A DNA stretch of 64,000 bases from Vibrio sp. LaRot3 (GTDB taxonomy: Bacteria; Pseudomonadota; Gammaproteobacteria; Enterobacterales; Vibrionaceae). A program made the translations under genes and the position numbers. Where the stretch lies: assembly GCF_027587025.1 (NCBI RefSeq), contig NZ_JAPPTI010000004.1, positions 62,001-126,000 of the forward strand, read 5' to 3'. Positions 1 to 9,272 of the stretch are shown here, piece by piece; the stretch's first letter is position 1, and every line of letters begins with the position of its first letter. The notes under the pieces are model-generated. The model worked only from the letters and a program-made list of their open reading frames with translations. It ran no database searches and was not told the DNA's origin.

Positions 1-271
1 TAAAACGCATCACCGTTGTGCTTGGGATAGGACGTAAGTAATTAGGCCACAACATGTTGATCATTGAGTGTGTCAACTCAGGGAACTGGTCTTCAACTTT
101 CTGCCTTAAGCGAGCAGTTAAAAACGCAAAACCTTCAAGTAGACGCTCAACATCAGGGTCAGCATGCTGACCCTGCAAATAGCGTGAAAGCTGGGGATGT
201 ATTTGGGTAAACTGCTTGCCTTGTTCTTTTAAGAACGAAAGCTCTTCCCGAAAATACTTATCTTGAGCCAT
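1..271 (-). CDS. tssF: TssF, type VI secretion baseplate protein (partial, N-terminus only)
   Basis: Only the first 90 or so codons are in the window; the gene runs off the left edge. It starts with ATG at 271 directly after the TAG stop of tssE, so the two are translationally adjacent. The visible protein begins MAQDKYFREELSFLKEQGKQ and continues with a conserved His-Pro-Gln-Leu-Ser-Arg stretch, the recognisable N-terminus of the TssF/VasA (ImpG) family. TssF is a baseplate wedge component of the type VI secretion system that works with TssG, TssK and TssE at the inner membrane. Position after tssB-tssC-tssE matches the usual Vibrio gene order. Nothing can be said about the missing C-terminal part. 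Confidence 0.93.
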   Translation of the reverse strand, partial: MAQDKYFREELSFLKEQGKQFTQIHPQLSRYLQGQHADPDVERLLEGFAFLTARLRQKVEDQFPELTHSMINMLWPNYLRPIPSTTVMRF

Positions 272-712
272 CTAAGAATACACCCTGTACTGCTTGTTCT
301 GATCCAGCATCAGCTGAAGTTGGACTTTACGGTGAAGCATTTCACTATTGAGCTCGGCATCGATCTGAAACTTCAATGAAAGCGTACTGATGCTCTCTCG
401 CAACACGTTTACTCTGACATTCGCCAACCTAGGTTCATAACGTTCTAGGCAATGAGTAATCGCTCTTTTTATCTTTACTGATAAGTCGAGAGACTCTAAC
501 GTCGCATCGTTAAAATCGATTAATCCGAGTTCTGGAGAGCTTAATGATTCACCCATCCGCGTATTAAGCACATTGGATACGTTTCTTTTGATTGAGTTGA
601 GCACATCCACCAAATCAGGCCCTTGGGTCACTGAAAAGGTTTTGTCACTCGAACCCAATCTTTCAAAGAAACTTACTCCAAAAGTGCTTTCTTCTGGAGC
701 AATGTAAGTCAT
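272..712 (-). CDS. tssE: TssE, gp25-like type VI baseplate protein
   Basis: The 146-residue product has the length and core of the GPW/gp25 family: a central Asn-Thr-Arg-x-Gly-Glu region near residues 51-56, a Gly-Leu-x-Asp-Phe segment, a Tyr-Glu-Pro-Arg-Leu motif near residues 92-96, and a C-terminal beta-rich part. TssE is the phage T4 gp25 equivalent and helps start sheath assembly on the baseplate. Its ATG overlaps the stop codon of tssC by one base and its TAG stop abuts the ATG of tssF, so it is the middle of a tightly coupled operon. Family assignment is by motif and context. Confidence 0.93.
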   Translation of the reverse strand: MTYIAPEESTFGVSFFERLGSSDKTFSVTQGPDLVDVLNSIKRNVSNVLNTRMGESLSSPELGLIDFNDATLESLDLSVKIKRAITHCLERYEPRLANVRVNVLRESISTLSLKFQIDAELNSEMLHRKVQLQLMLDQNKQYRVYS

Positions 713-2187
713 TAGCTTTGATCCAATCGGCCAACTAGTGACAATTCAAAGTTCGCACCCATGTATTTAAAGTGAGGACGTACTGCCATAGAAACCTTGT
801 ACCAGCCAGGGTTACCTTCAACATCACTCACTTCAATGCGCGCTGCGCGCAATGGGCGTCGACTGCGAACGTCCGCTGGTGGGTTCTCTTGGTCAGCGAC
901 GTATTGACGAATCCAACCATTAAGCTCGCGCTCAAGGTCTTGACGCTCTTTCCAAGAACCAATTTGCTCACGCTGTAGCACCTTGATGTAGTGGGCAAGA
1001 CGGTTAACAATCATCATGTACGGGATTTGAGTACCAAGCTTGTAGTTGGTCTCAGCCATCTTACCTTCTTTAGTGTTAGGGAAGATTTTCGGCTTTTGAA
1101 TCGAGTTAGCCGAGAAGAATGCGGCGTTATCACTGCCTTTACGCATAGTAAGTGCAATGAAACCTTCTTCTGACAATTCAAACTCTTTACGGTCAGTCAC
1201 TAAGACCTCTGTAGGGATCTTAGCTTGCAGTGCACCCATTGACTCAAACACGTGTACAGGAAGGTCTTCCACTGCACCACCGCTTTGCGGGCCAATCACG
1301 TTCGGACACCAGCGGTATTTCGCAAAACTGTCAGTCAAACGAGTTGCAAATGCAAACGCTGTATTACCCCACAAATAGTGGTCATGAGAAGCACTGACGC
1401 GTTCTTCATAGTTAAACGACTTAATTGGGTTTTCTGTTGGGTCATAAGGTACACGCAGTAAGAAGCGTGGCGCAGTTAAGCCTAGGTAACGCGCATCTTC
1501 TGATTCACGAAGACTGCGCCATTTAGTGTACTTAGGACTTTCAAAAATCGATTTCAGATCTTTAACGTATGGTAGCTCTTCAAATGAATCTATACCAAAG
1601 AACTCCGGGCCTACTGACGATAGGAATGGTGCATGTGCCATTGCACCTACGTTACCAAGATACTGAAGAAGCTTCATATCAGGAGTAGAAGGTGTAAAGG
1701 CAAAGTTACCAATGATTGCGCCAACAGGCTCACCACCAAATTGACCATAACCAGAGGAATATACGTGTTTGTACAAACCAGATTGAGAGATCTCTGGTGA
1801 GTATTCGAAATCTTCTAGAAGCTCTTCTTGAGTCGCATGAAGCAACTCGATTTTGTTGTTCTCGCGAAAATCAGTACGATCAATCAATAGCTTCAAACTA
1901 CGCCAAGAAGATTCAAGCTTCTGGAACTGGTCGTTGTGCAGGATTTCATCCATTTGCGCACTGATTTTTTTGTCCAGCTCAACCAACATTTGGTCAACCA
2001 GACTTTTGTTTACTTGTTGAGATTCACGGCTTGAACCCACAAGATTTTCGATAAACGCAGACACACCACGCTTTGCAACTTCATAACCTTCATCCGCTGG
2101 CGCCATGCGTGTTTGCGCCATAATTTCATCCAGCAAGTTCCCCTGCTCGGCGGATTGTTTCTCCAATACGGTTTCTGTAGTGGACAT
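712..2187 (-). CDS. tssC: TssC (VipB), large subunit of the type VI contractile sheath
   Basis: The 491-residue protein is the expected size for TssC/VipB and carries family hallmarks: a Trp-Arg-Ser-Leu-Lys-Leu-Leu segment near residues 92-99, Gly-Ala-Ile-Ile-Gly-Asn-Phe around 155-162, and the Pro-Arg-Phe-Leu-Leu-Arg-x-Pro-Tyr motif near 240. TssC interlocks with TssB to form the cytoplasmic sheath that contracts to drive the Hcp-VgrG tube outward and is later recycled by ClpV. An AAGGGA ribosome site precedes the ATG. It follows tssB after 52 bases and overlaps tssE by one base. The sequence shows no truncation or frameshift. Confidence 0.97.
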   Translation of the reverse strand: MSTTETVLEKQSAEQGNLLDEIMAQTRMAPADEGYEVAKRGVSAFIENLVGSSRESQQVNKSLVDQMLVELDKKISAQMDEILHNDQFQKLESSWRSLKLLIDRTDFRENNKIELLHATQEELLEDFEYSPEISQSGLYKHVYSSGYGQFGGEPVGAIIGNFAFTPSTPDMKLLQYLGNVGAMAHAPFLSSVGPEFFGIDSFEELPYVKDLKSIFESPKYTKWRSLRESEDARYLGLTAPRFLLRVPYDPTENPIKSFNYEERVSASHDHYLWGNTAFAFATRLTDSFAKYRWCPNVIGPQSGGAVEDLPVHVFESMGALQAKIPTEVLVTDRKEFELSEEGFIALTMRKGSDNAAFFSANSIQKPKIFPNTKEGKMAETNYKLGTQIPYMMIVNRLAHYIKVLQREQIGSWKERQDLERELNGWIRQYVADQENPPADVRSRRPLRAARIEVSDVEGNPGWYKVSMAVRPHFKYMGANFELSLVGRLDQS

Positions 2188-2239
2188 GATTTCATTCCCT
2201 TAAAAATAACAAATGTTATTAGTCAACTTTTCTACTAAA

Positions 2240-2734
2240 TTATTTCTTGTCGCCAACGAGATCGAGCTCTTCAAGAAGCTTCTTACGAGACTCATCATCA
2301 GCTAAAAGGCTTTGTAGGCGATCGCCAAATGCAGGGATGTTGCCTAGAGGGCCTTTTAGCGCAACAAGTGCTTCACGCAGTTCAACTAACTTTTTCAGTT
2401 CAGGAACTTGTTCTGCAATGGCATCAGGAGAAAAATCAGCTAGGGATTGGAATTTAAGCTCAACAGGTAAGTCAACGCCTTCTTGTTCACCCAGTTTGTT
2501 AGGTACGCTAGTTGTGATTTGAAGATTACTTTCGCTCATTACTGATTCGAAGTTATCTTTGTTGATTGAAACCGCTTCACGTTCTTCAATCGGTTGGTCA
2601 TTATCACCACCAACAAAGTCACCAACGACTAGGGTTTTCAGGGGAAGTTCTACTTCTTCCTGCTGGTCGCCCGTTGCTGGGATGTACTTGATATTAATAC
2701 GCTCTTTAGGCGCTACACTACCTTCTTTTGACAT
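2240..2734 (-). CDS. tssB: TssB (VipA), small subunit of the type VI contractile sheath
   Basis: The protein is about 164 residues and contains the TssB/VipA features: an early Ile-Lys-Tyr-Ile-Pro segment, the Leu-Pro-Leu-Lys-Thr-Leu-Val-Val-Gly-Asp-Phe core, and a charged helical C-terminus used for ClpV recognition in this family. I chose ATG at 2734 because GAGGAC lies seven bases upstream; a GTG at 2752 in frame would add six residues without a better ribosome site. TssB pairs with TssC. It is the first gene of the tssB-C-E-F run, with a 318-base leader between it and the PAAR gene. Confidence 0.95.
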   Translation of the reverse strand: MSKEGSVAPKERINIKYIPATGDQQEEVELPLKTLVVGDFVGGDNDQPIEEREAVSINKDNFESVMSESNLQITTSVPNKLGEQEGVDLPVELKFQSLADFSPDAIAEQVPELKKLVELREALVALKGPLGNIPAFGDRLQSLLADDESRKKLLEELDLVGDKK

Positions 2735-3052
2735 GCAAATGTCCTCGATCACCTATGCCATAGTTAAAATATGCCGCTACAGCCTTAGCCATAACCACGA
2801 TTCACTTCATGCGGAATTCACCGCGAATAGATTCATTCTGACGTTAGTCCCCTATCGTGCGTTGCGATGTAACTAGGGGATAATTTAATGAGATGCAGTG
2901 TAGAGCGATGAACTAATAAATCATTCGCTGCGAAAAAAAAGTTTGAAGTGAGCCGATCAAAAGCACCCTTTACTAATGCGGCTGTGTAACATAAATGAGA
3001 CAAGGGGAGGTTTTCTAAAAATCAATAACTTAGGGTTAGGTTTACATAGGAG
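2735..3052. promoter_or_regulatory. Leader/promoter region of the type VI sheath operon, with a hairpin
   Basis: This gap lies between the PAAR stop and the tssB start; both genes are on the minus strand. The one clear structure is an interrupted inverted repeat at 2849-2879: CCCCT, then ATCG, a 7-base loop, CGAT, and AGGGG. It could be an mRNA hairpin in the tssB leader or a binding site. I looked for a sigma-54 -24/-12 element because type VI operons in vibrios often use one; the best candidate near 2770-2790 has spacing one base too long, so no promoter is called. Confidence 0.4.
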
Positions 3053-3337
3053 TCACCCTACATTTACCGTACCGCCACCAACCACAACACCGCCACAAGA
3101 GACAGCATCACCGGTTCGGGCGACTGGTTTTCCATCGGCAAATACCGTGCCAGAGCCAGCGGCAATGGAGCGACCATGAGGTGGATGTTTAGGTTTAGCA
3201 TGAGCAACTAGAGGATCACCGACTCGAGCTGTAGGAATGCCATCCATCTTCACGGTGCCAGAACCGGCAACCACAGGTGTAGGTGGAAAACCGTCATGCG
3301 CCGTGCCAATATCACCAACAACCACTCGATTACCCAT
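3053..3337 (-). CDS. PAAR-domain spike-tip protein
   Basis: The 94-residue product is made of the glycine-rich repeats typical of stand-alone PAAR proteins: Val-Val-Gly-Asp near residues 6-9, His-Asp-Gly, Gly-Asp-Pro-Leu-Val-Ala-His, and a closing Gly-Gly-x-x-Val-Gly-Gly-Gly-Thr stretch. His and Cys residues (for example His14, His46, Cys81) are placed as expected for zinc binding. PAAR proteins sharpen the VgrG spike of the type VI system and can carry effectors; this one has no extension, so it would act as a plain tip. It lies on the same strand upstream of tssB, similar to PAAR placement at the V. cholerae chromosome II T6SS. Confidence 0.93.
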   Translation of the reverse strand: MGNRVVVGDIGTAHDGFPPTPVVAGSGTVKMDGIPTARVGDPLVAHAKPKHPPHGRSIAAGSGTVFADGKPVARTGDAVSCGGVVVGGGTVNVG

Positions 3338-3523
3338 GAAATCTCCTTAACTTTGTCAACGGATTAAATGTCGTGCACAACTTTGAGACACTGACACTCA
3401 AACTTAACAGCAAGAAGCGTTCCTACCCTAAAAAACCGTTTTACGCGCAAAATTCGGAGAATTATTACCTATCTAGGCAAAATACTGCTTATTCACAAGT
3501 GAATTGTTGCCAGTAAGTATTCA

Positions 3524-3964
3524 CTAACGTTGATCTTTCGGTGATCCCATCACGACCATAGTGGTGATTGAATCCACATGCGCACATTCACCAAGTACAT
3601 CAGCGTGAAACTTTTTGTAGCTAATAAGATCTTTGGTTTCAACGCGTAAAAGATACTCCGTTGAGCCAGTAATATTGTGACATTCGACCACCTCGTCAAT
3701 GAACTGAACATGCTGTTCAAATTCGAGCTGTGACTGTTTTCTATGATTGGATAAACCAATAGAGACATAAGCAATAAAGCCAATACCTAGTTGATTAGCA
3801 TTAAGCTTGGCACTGTAGCCAGTAATGACGTTCGAGCGTTCTAAATCTTGTACTCGTCGCAGTGTCGCTGAAGGCGATAATCCTATCCGCTGGGCTAACT
3901 CGACGTTGGAGATTCTTCCGTCCGCCTTTAGCTCTTGCAATATTCTTTCGTCAAACTTATCCAT
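3524..3964 (-). CDS. Lrp/AsnC family transcriptional regulator
   Basis: A 146-residue protein with the two-part Lrp/AsnC layout: an N-terminal winged helix-turn-helix (residues about 4-63, with Asp-Glu-Arg-Ile-Leu at the start and Leu-Ser-Pro-Ser-Ala-Thr-Leu-Arg-Arg in the recognition helix) and a C-terminal RAM/AsnC effector domain (Val-Glu-Cys-His-Asn-Ile-Thr-Gly then Tyr-Leu-Leu-Arg-Val). It is divergent from the LysE-type exporter at 4095, 130 bases apart. That arrangement is common for amino-acid exporters controlled by an adjacent Lrp-type regulator, so control of the exporter is a reasonable inference. It is not the global Lrp, which is longer. Confidence 0.9.
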   Translation of the reverse strand: MDKFDERILQELKADGRISNVELAQRIGLSPSATLRRVQDLERSNVITGYSAKLNANQLGIGFIAYVSIGLSNHRKQSQLEFEQHVQFIDEVVECHNITGSTEYLLRVETKDLISYKKFHADVLGECAHVDSITTMVVMGSPKDQR

Positions 3965-4094
3965 GATTGAATTTTATTGCCACATTAAGTCTATTTCACT
4001 CAATAAAAGCATAATATTTAGTCGTTTGCTACGTAAACTATTGTTGACCGGTCAAACAACATCACTTTTCATACGTCAACAACGAGGATATACC

Positions 4095-4682
4095 ATGCAA
4101 TGGGAGCAACTTACCGCATTGGCGCTCTTTGCCTTTGTCTCTACTTTTACCCCCGGTCCAAATAACCTAATGCTCATGACATCAGGCGCCAATGTTGGCT
4201 TTATAAAGACCATCCCGCATATGCTAGGAATTACCTTGGGCTTCCCACTCATGGTGTTGTTAGTTGGCTTTGGGTTAGTTGGCGTGTTTGACACTTTTCC
4301 GATCATTCATCAAGTTCTTAAGTTTGCCAGTCTTGCTTACTTATTCTGGCTTGCTTATCGTATCGCAACCAGTAAATCACCTGATACGCGCTCAGAACAA
4401 TATCAACCCATGAGCTTTATCGGTGCCGCGGCTTTTCAGTGGATAAACCCTAAGGGGTGGTCAATGGCACTCACCGCGGTCTCTGTTTATAACCCGTCCA
4501 ATAGTTTAATGGGGTTAGCCGCAATTGCCGTCATCTATGCTCTATCTAACGTCCCTTCGGCGTCATTCTGGACCGTCGCTGGCCAACAATTACAACGTTT
4601 TTTAACCAATCCAAAACGTGTCAGCCTATTTAATTGGTCTATGGCCATACTATTGATTGGATCAACCATACCCATGATCTAA
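4095..4682 (+). CDS. LysE/RhtB-family amino-acid exporter
   Basis: The true start is taken as ATG 4095, preceded by an AGGA ribosome site; the open frame extends upstream but that part overlaps the divergent Lrp gene. The 195-residue protein has about six hydrophobic segments and the N-terminal Phe-Thr-Pro-Gly-Pro-Asn-Asn motif (residues about 18-24) that marks the LysE/RhtB family. A Gln-Trp-Ile-Asn-Pro-Lys segment in the middle is typical of the cysteine/O-acetylserine (EamB-like) and related exporters. It acts in the inner membrane; substrate cannot be read from sequence. The adjacent divergent Lrp-type gene is the likely regulator. Confidence 0.9.
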   Translation: MQWEQLTALALFAFVSTFTPGPNNLMLMTSGANVGFIKTIPHMLGITLGFPLMVLLVGFGLVGVFDTFPIIHQVLKFASLAYLFWLAYRIATSKSPDTRSEQYQPMSFIGAAAFQWINPKGWSMALTAVSVYNPSNSLMGLAAIAVIYALSNVPSASFWTVAGQQLQRFLTNPKRVSLFNWSMAILLIGSTIPMI

Positions 4683-4780
4683 GTATCAATTGTAAATTTA
4701 GTTAAATTGACTATCTGCCAAAGAAATATGCTGATAGTCTTGTTTCTAAATGAGAAGAATAATATTTATCGAGTAGACAC

Positions 4781-5545
4781 ATGCCAAAACCCGCTTTTCA
4801 AACCGTATCTGTTCTCTCTAGTGAACAAATCACACCTCACATGCAACGCCTTGTTCTAAGTGGACAAGCCCTAAGCGAATTCCCGCCCGATTGTGAAGGC
4901 GGTTACATCAAACTGCTTTTCAATGCTGTAGGTGGCACTGATTTAACCGGTCTAGATGAAAACAACCGTCCAGTGATGCGCACCTATACGATTCGACGCT
5001 TCTTAGCCGATCAGCAAGCAATTGAAGTCGACTTTGTACGCCATATTACATTAGACAACCAATGTGGCTTTGCCTCTCGTTGGGCGATGAATGCAAACGT
5101 TGGTGATACTATCAGTATTCGCGGCCCCGGCATTATTGCCAATTTGAATACTGCTGCTGATTGGTTTTTCCTAACCGCAGATATGACCTCCCTACCTGCA
5201 CTATCGGCCAAGATTAAGCAGCTACCCGACAACGCAAAAGGCTACGCGGTCATTCACGTTGAATCACTTGAAGATAAACAAGAACTGCAGGCGCCTAAAG
5301 GCATTGAGATCCATTGGATAACTGAAGGGCTAGCGGATAAGGCACGTAGCTTAGAATGGCACGAAGGTCATGCTGCAGTATGGTGCGCGTGTGAATTTGA
5401 CTCGATGCGACAACTTCGCCAATACTTCCGCAATGAAAAAGAAGTCTTGAAAGACAACCTTTATCTAAGCAGTTACTGGAAAAAAGGCGTTTCGGAAGAC
5501 GGGCACAAAGTCATTAAGCGTCAAGACGCTGAAGAAAATAACTAA
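4781..5545 (+). CDS. Siderophore-interacting protein (ViuB-like ferric-siderophore reductase)
   Basis: The 254-residue protein matches the SIP family: an N-terminal FAD-binding barrel with the Arg-Thr-Tyr-Thr-Ile-Arg-Arg-Phe flavin motif at residues 67-74, followed by a NAD(P)H-binding half and the C-terminal Tyr-Trp-Lys-x-Gly signature close to the end. Such proteins reduce or release iron from ferric siderophores in the cytoplasm. No siderophore synthesis or TonB receptor gene is next to it, so it probably serves uptake systems encoded elsewhere. It stands alone between an exporter gene and a convergent LysR gene, sharing a bidirectional terminator with the latter. No Fur box was confidently found in the 98 bases upstream. 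Confidence 0.9.
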   Translation: MPKPAFQTVSVLSSEQITPHMQRLVLSGQALSEFPPDCEGGYIKLLFNAVGGTDLTGLDENNRPVMRTYTIRRFLADQQAIEVDFVRHITLDNQCGFASRWAMNANVGDTISIRGPGIIANLNTAADWFFLTADMTSLPALSAKIKQLPDNAKGYAVIHVESLEDKQELQAPKGIEIHWITEGLADKARSLEWHEGHAAVWCACEFDSMRQLRQYFRNEKEVLKDNLYLSSYWKKGVSEDGHKVIKRQDAEENN

Positions 5546-5554
5546 TTCACTAAT

Positions 5555-5578
5555 AAAGGAGAGCCGAGGCTCTCCTTT
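5555..5578. terminator. Bidirectional rho-independent terminator
   Basis: An 11-base perfect inverted repeat (AAAGGAGAGCC, loop GA, GGCTCTCCTTT) lies between the convergent SIP and LysR genes. It can end transcripts from both sides; its right end touches the LysR stop codon. Confidence 0.8.
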
Positions 5579-5579
5579 G

Positions 5580-6455
5580 TTATACTTCACTCAACTTCTC
5601 CGCTAGAAAATCGATCAATAGCCTTACCTTTGGCGATAAATTGCGGTTTTGCGGGTACAATGCCCATATCCCTTCACGCTCGTCTCGGTAATCTGCTAGC
5701 ACCTCAACTAACTCTCCCTGCTGCATCGCTTGCTGAACGTAATAATCTGGCAATTGAATGAGCCCTAGCCCTTGCTTTGCAGCATCAAGCAACGCGTAAC
5801 CTGAGTTACATCGAATCCTGCCCGAAACTCGAATAGAGCGCTCTTTTCCTTGCTCGCGAAAGTGCCAATAATCAACTGAACCGACTAGGCATTGATGATG
5901 ACTAATTTCAGACAACGTATGGGGCACACCAAAGCGAGACAAATAGTGCTCACTTGCGCACACAAACAATTGTCGACTTGAAAGCTTTTTCGCAATCAGG
6001 GTGGAGTCACGCAATCGGCCTAATCGAATCGCCACATCGCAACCTGTCTCAATAAGGTCAACTGTTTGGTTGGTTAAACTCAGTTCCAAATCCAACTTCG
6101 GGTATTTCAATAGGAACTGGTTAAGCAACGGCGCAATATGCATCTCACCGTAGGTCACGGGCGCGGTAATTTTAAGCTTACCTTTCGGCTCTGCCTGCAT
6201 CTGAGTGACGGCAAGTTCTGCCTGCTCTAACCCTTCAACTAACGCTTTACACTGCTGAAAATAGAGTTGTCCCGCTTCACTTAATGTCACTTTCCGAGTC
6301 GTCCTGTTAAGCAGCTTAACCGCAAGCCGCTCTTCTAACGCAGACACTCTTCGGCTTACTTGAGCGACCGACGTATCTAACCGCTTTGCGGCTGCGGTGA
6401 AACTCATGGTTTCTGCTACCGACACGAACTCTGTTACCCCTTCCCAACTTGCCAC
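5580..6455 (-). CDS. LysR-family transcriptional regulator
   Basis: A 291-residue protein with an N-terminal LysR helix-turn-helix (residues about 4-62: Phe-Thr-Ala-Ala-Ala-Lys-Arg-Leu then Val-Ser-Arg-Arg-Val-Ser-Ala-Leu-Glu) and a periplasmic-binding-fold effector domain. The start is GTG at 6455 with an AGAGGT ribosome site seven bases upstream. It is divergent from adhC with about 208 bases between them, the standard layout for a LysR activator and its target, so it probably controls the formaldehyde genes; this is inference from position. The protein resembles the large YafC/YhjC-type subgroup by length and N-terminus. No inducer can be deduced. Confidence 0.92.
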   Translation of the reverse strand: MASWEGVTEFVSVAETMSFTAAAKRLDTSVAQVSRRVSALEERLAVKLLNRTTRKVTLSEAGQLYFQQCKALVEGLEQAELAVTQMQAEPKGKLKITAPVTYGEMHIAPLLNQFLLKYPKLDLELSLTNQTVDLIETGCDVAIRLGRLRDSTLIAKKLSSRQLFVCASEHYLSRFGVPHTLSEISHHQCLVGSVDYWHFREQGKERSIRVSGRIRCNSGYALLDAAKQGLGLIQLPDYYVQQAMQQGELVEVLADYRDEREGIWALYPQNRNLSPKVRLLIDFLAEKLSEV

Positions 6456-6618
6456 CTGCTACCTCTTTTGAACTTATTATTACATATACGTAAAAATCAT
6501 TTTCAATTTAGCAGGATTATCATTTCATTGGAAATACCTAAAATACATCTCATCGAAACAACAGCGCAGTTTGTCTCGCTCAACAGGCATTAACGACTAC
6601 GCTTATTGGTATTAATAA

Positions 6619-7812
<1,194 letters not shown>

Positions 7813-7837
7813 TATCAAATCCACTGCCTATAATTAT

Positions 7838-7864
7838 GCCCACTTAAAGACACTTTAAGTGGGC
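7838..7864 (+). terminator. Hairpin between adhC and fghA
   Basis: A 12-base perfect inverted repeat (GCCCACTTAAAG, loop ACA, CTTTAAGTGGGC). Only a short T-poor tail (TATTTG) follows, so termination may be partial; an mRNA-stabilising or processing hairpin between two pathway genes is also possible. Confidence 0.55.
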
Positions 7865-7905
7865 TATTTGCACAAGCAAAGAAAAATGAATTGAAAGGAA
7901 AACCA

Positions 7906-8745
7906 ATGAGCCTAGAACTCGTTAGCCAGACCAAAACCTTCGGTGGTTGGCACAAGCAGTATAGCCACTCTTCCACAAGCGTTAATTGCGCCATGCGCTT
8001 TGCGATTTTTCTGCCACCAAACGCCTCACCAGCAAACCCTGTACCCGTGTTGTATTGGCTTTCTGGTTTGACTTGCACAGATGAAAACTTCATGCAAAAA
8101 GCTGGGGCTTTTCGAGTTGCAGCGGAGCTTGGCATCGCCATCGTAGCGCCAGATACCAGCCCGCGTGGTGAAGGGGTCGCTGATGATGAAAGCTACGATC
8201 TTGGTCAAGGCGCAGGATTTTACTTAAATGCGACCCAAGCACCTTGGTCTAAGCATTACCACATGTACGATTACGTACAACAAGAGCTACCAAAACTGAT
8301 TGAAGCTAATTTTCCTGTTTCTAATGTTAAGGCGATTTCTGGGCACAGTATGGGTGGGCACGGCGCACTCACGATAGGCTTAAAACACGCCGATAGCTAT
8401 CGTTCCATTTCAGCATTTAGCCCTATCAGCAATCCGGTTCAATGCCCATGGGGACAAAAGGCCTTTAACGCCTATCTTGGCAGCAACCGCGAAGACTGGG
8501 TCGATTACGATACTTGTTTGCTTCTTCAAAAACGAGCTTGTCACCTACCTATGTTAGTTGACCAAGGCGATGCTGATAACTTTATGGATGAGCAATTAAT
8601 GCCCAATGCACTACAACAAGCAGCACAATCACAGCAGGCAAACTTAACGCTGCGCATGCAGCCCGGTTACGACCATAGCTACTATTTCATTGCTAGCTTT
8701 ATCGAAGATCATTTGCGCTTTCACGCCAAATATCTTTTTGCTTAA
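7906..8745 (+). CDS. fghA: S-formylglutathione hydrolase
   Basis: A 279-residue alpha/beta hydrolase of the esterase D family that splits S-formylglutathione to formate and glutathione, completing formaldehyde detoxification started by AdhC. The nucleophile elbow Gly-His-Ser-Met-Gly-Gly is at residues 146-151 (Ser148); the likely acid is Asp224 in Gly-Asp-Ala-Asp-Asn-Phe and the base His257 in Gly-Tyr-Asp-His-Ser-Tyr-Tyr. I chose ATG 7906 because AAAGGA stands just before it; a TTG at 7891 would add five residues. The gene directly follows adhC on the same strand. Confidence 0.96.
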   Translation: MSLELVSQTKTFGGWHKQYSHSSTSVNCAMRFAIFLPPNASPANPVPVLYWLSGLTCTDENFMQKAGAFRVAAELGIAIVAPDTSPRGEGVADDESYDLGQGAGFYLNATQAPWSKHYHMYDYVQQELPKLIEANFPVSNVKAISGHSMGGHGALTIGLKHADSYRSISAFSPISNPVQCPWGQKAFNAYLGSNREDWVDYDTCLLLQKRACHLPMLVDQGDADNFMDEQLMPNALQQAAQSQQANLTLRMQPGYDHSYYFIASFIEDHLRFHAKYLFA

Positions 8746-8819
8746 TCACGCCATCTCCGCGTGAGATTATTAGGGCGAACGTGCTACTATTTAGACTGTT
8801 TTTCAACTCGCTTGTCATT

Positions 8820-9221
8820 ATGTCTAAAATAAAAATCGCTTTTGTCGCCCTAATACTTATTTGCGCTGCTATTGCGGCTTATGTGTTTATTCCTACCCAT
8901 ACAACGCTAGGTAAACAAGTATTGTCTTTACCTGTTGGAGACAACCTTACTCTGGTCGGTTATAAAAGTTACTCAACAGAACGAAAGCTCGACAAACTCA
9001 ATCAATATTTCCTCATTGCCAACGGTAGCGACGTGAAGCAGGCAGAGCCGTTCTTAACCACATCGGATCAATTCTTACGTCTTAAAACCGTCAAGGACAA
9101 CACGCTCGCTCTCACCATTAACGGTCGTATTGAAAGTTTTCGAAACGATCTTTGGATAGAAAAACCTGATGGTACTTTTGAGCATTGGTTAATCAGTATC
9201 GAAGCGAGATACTTAAAGTAA
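8820..9221 (+). CDS. Membrane-anchored small protein of unknown function
   Basis: Not recognised. The product (133 residues from ATG 8820) starts with a single hydrophobic segment (MSKIKIAFVALILICAAIAA) that looks like a signal anchor, followed by a soluble, beta-rich part probably facing the periplasm. There is no lipobox. The open frame extends upstream to GTG 8781, which has an AGGG stretch at a workable distance and would add 13 mostly hydrophobic residues; which start is used cannot be decided. It stands between fghA and the pseudouridine synthase on the same strand, with no clear functional link to either. Confidence 0.65.
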   Translation: MSKIKIAFVALILICAAIAAYVFIPTHTTLGKQVLSLPVGDNLTLVGYKSYSTERKLDKLNQYFLIANGSDVKQAEPFLTTSDQFLRLKTVKDNTLALTINGRIESFRNDLWIEKPDGTFEHWLISIEARYLK

Positions 9222-9243
9222 CCTCAAAAAAACTCATCCTATC

Positions 9244-9270
9244 AATGCTACCTCACTGCGAGGTGGCATT
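9244..9270 (+). promoter_or_regulatory. 11-bp hairpin that contains the ribosome binding site of the pseudouridine synthase
   Basis: AATGCTACCTC, a 5-base loop ACTGC, then GAGGTGGCATT form an 11-pair stem (one T-G pair). The right arm holds GAGGTGG, the only good Shine-Dalgarno sequence for the TTG start at 9273, spaced six bases from it. There is no T-run after the stem, so it is a poor terminator. It could limit translation of the downstream gene. Confidence 0.5.
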
Positions 9271-9272
9271 CA

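Noticed and set aside
2760..2800. Sigma-54 promoter upstream of tssB
   Set aside because: The best TGG...GC pair has 11 bases between the GG and GC elements instead of 10, and the surrounding consensus is poor.
3825..4094. Longer LysE-type exporter starting at 3825
   Set aside because: The extension overlaps the divergent Lrp gene, has no ribosome site and lacks family similarity; ATG 4095 begins the normal hydrophobic N-terminus.
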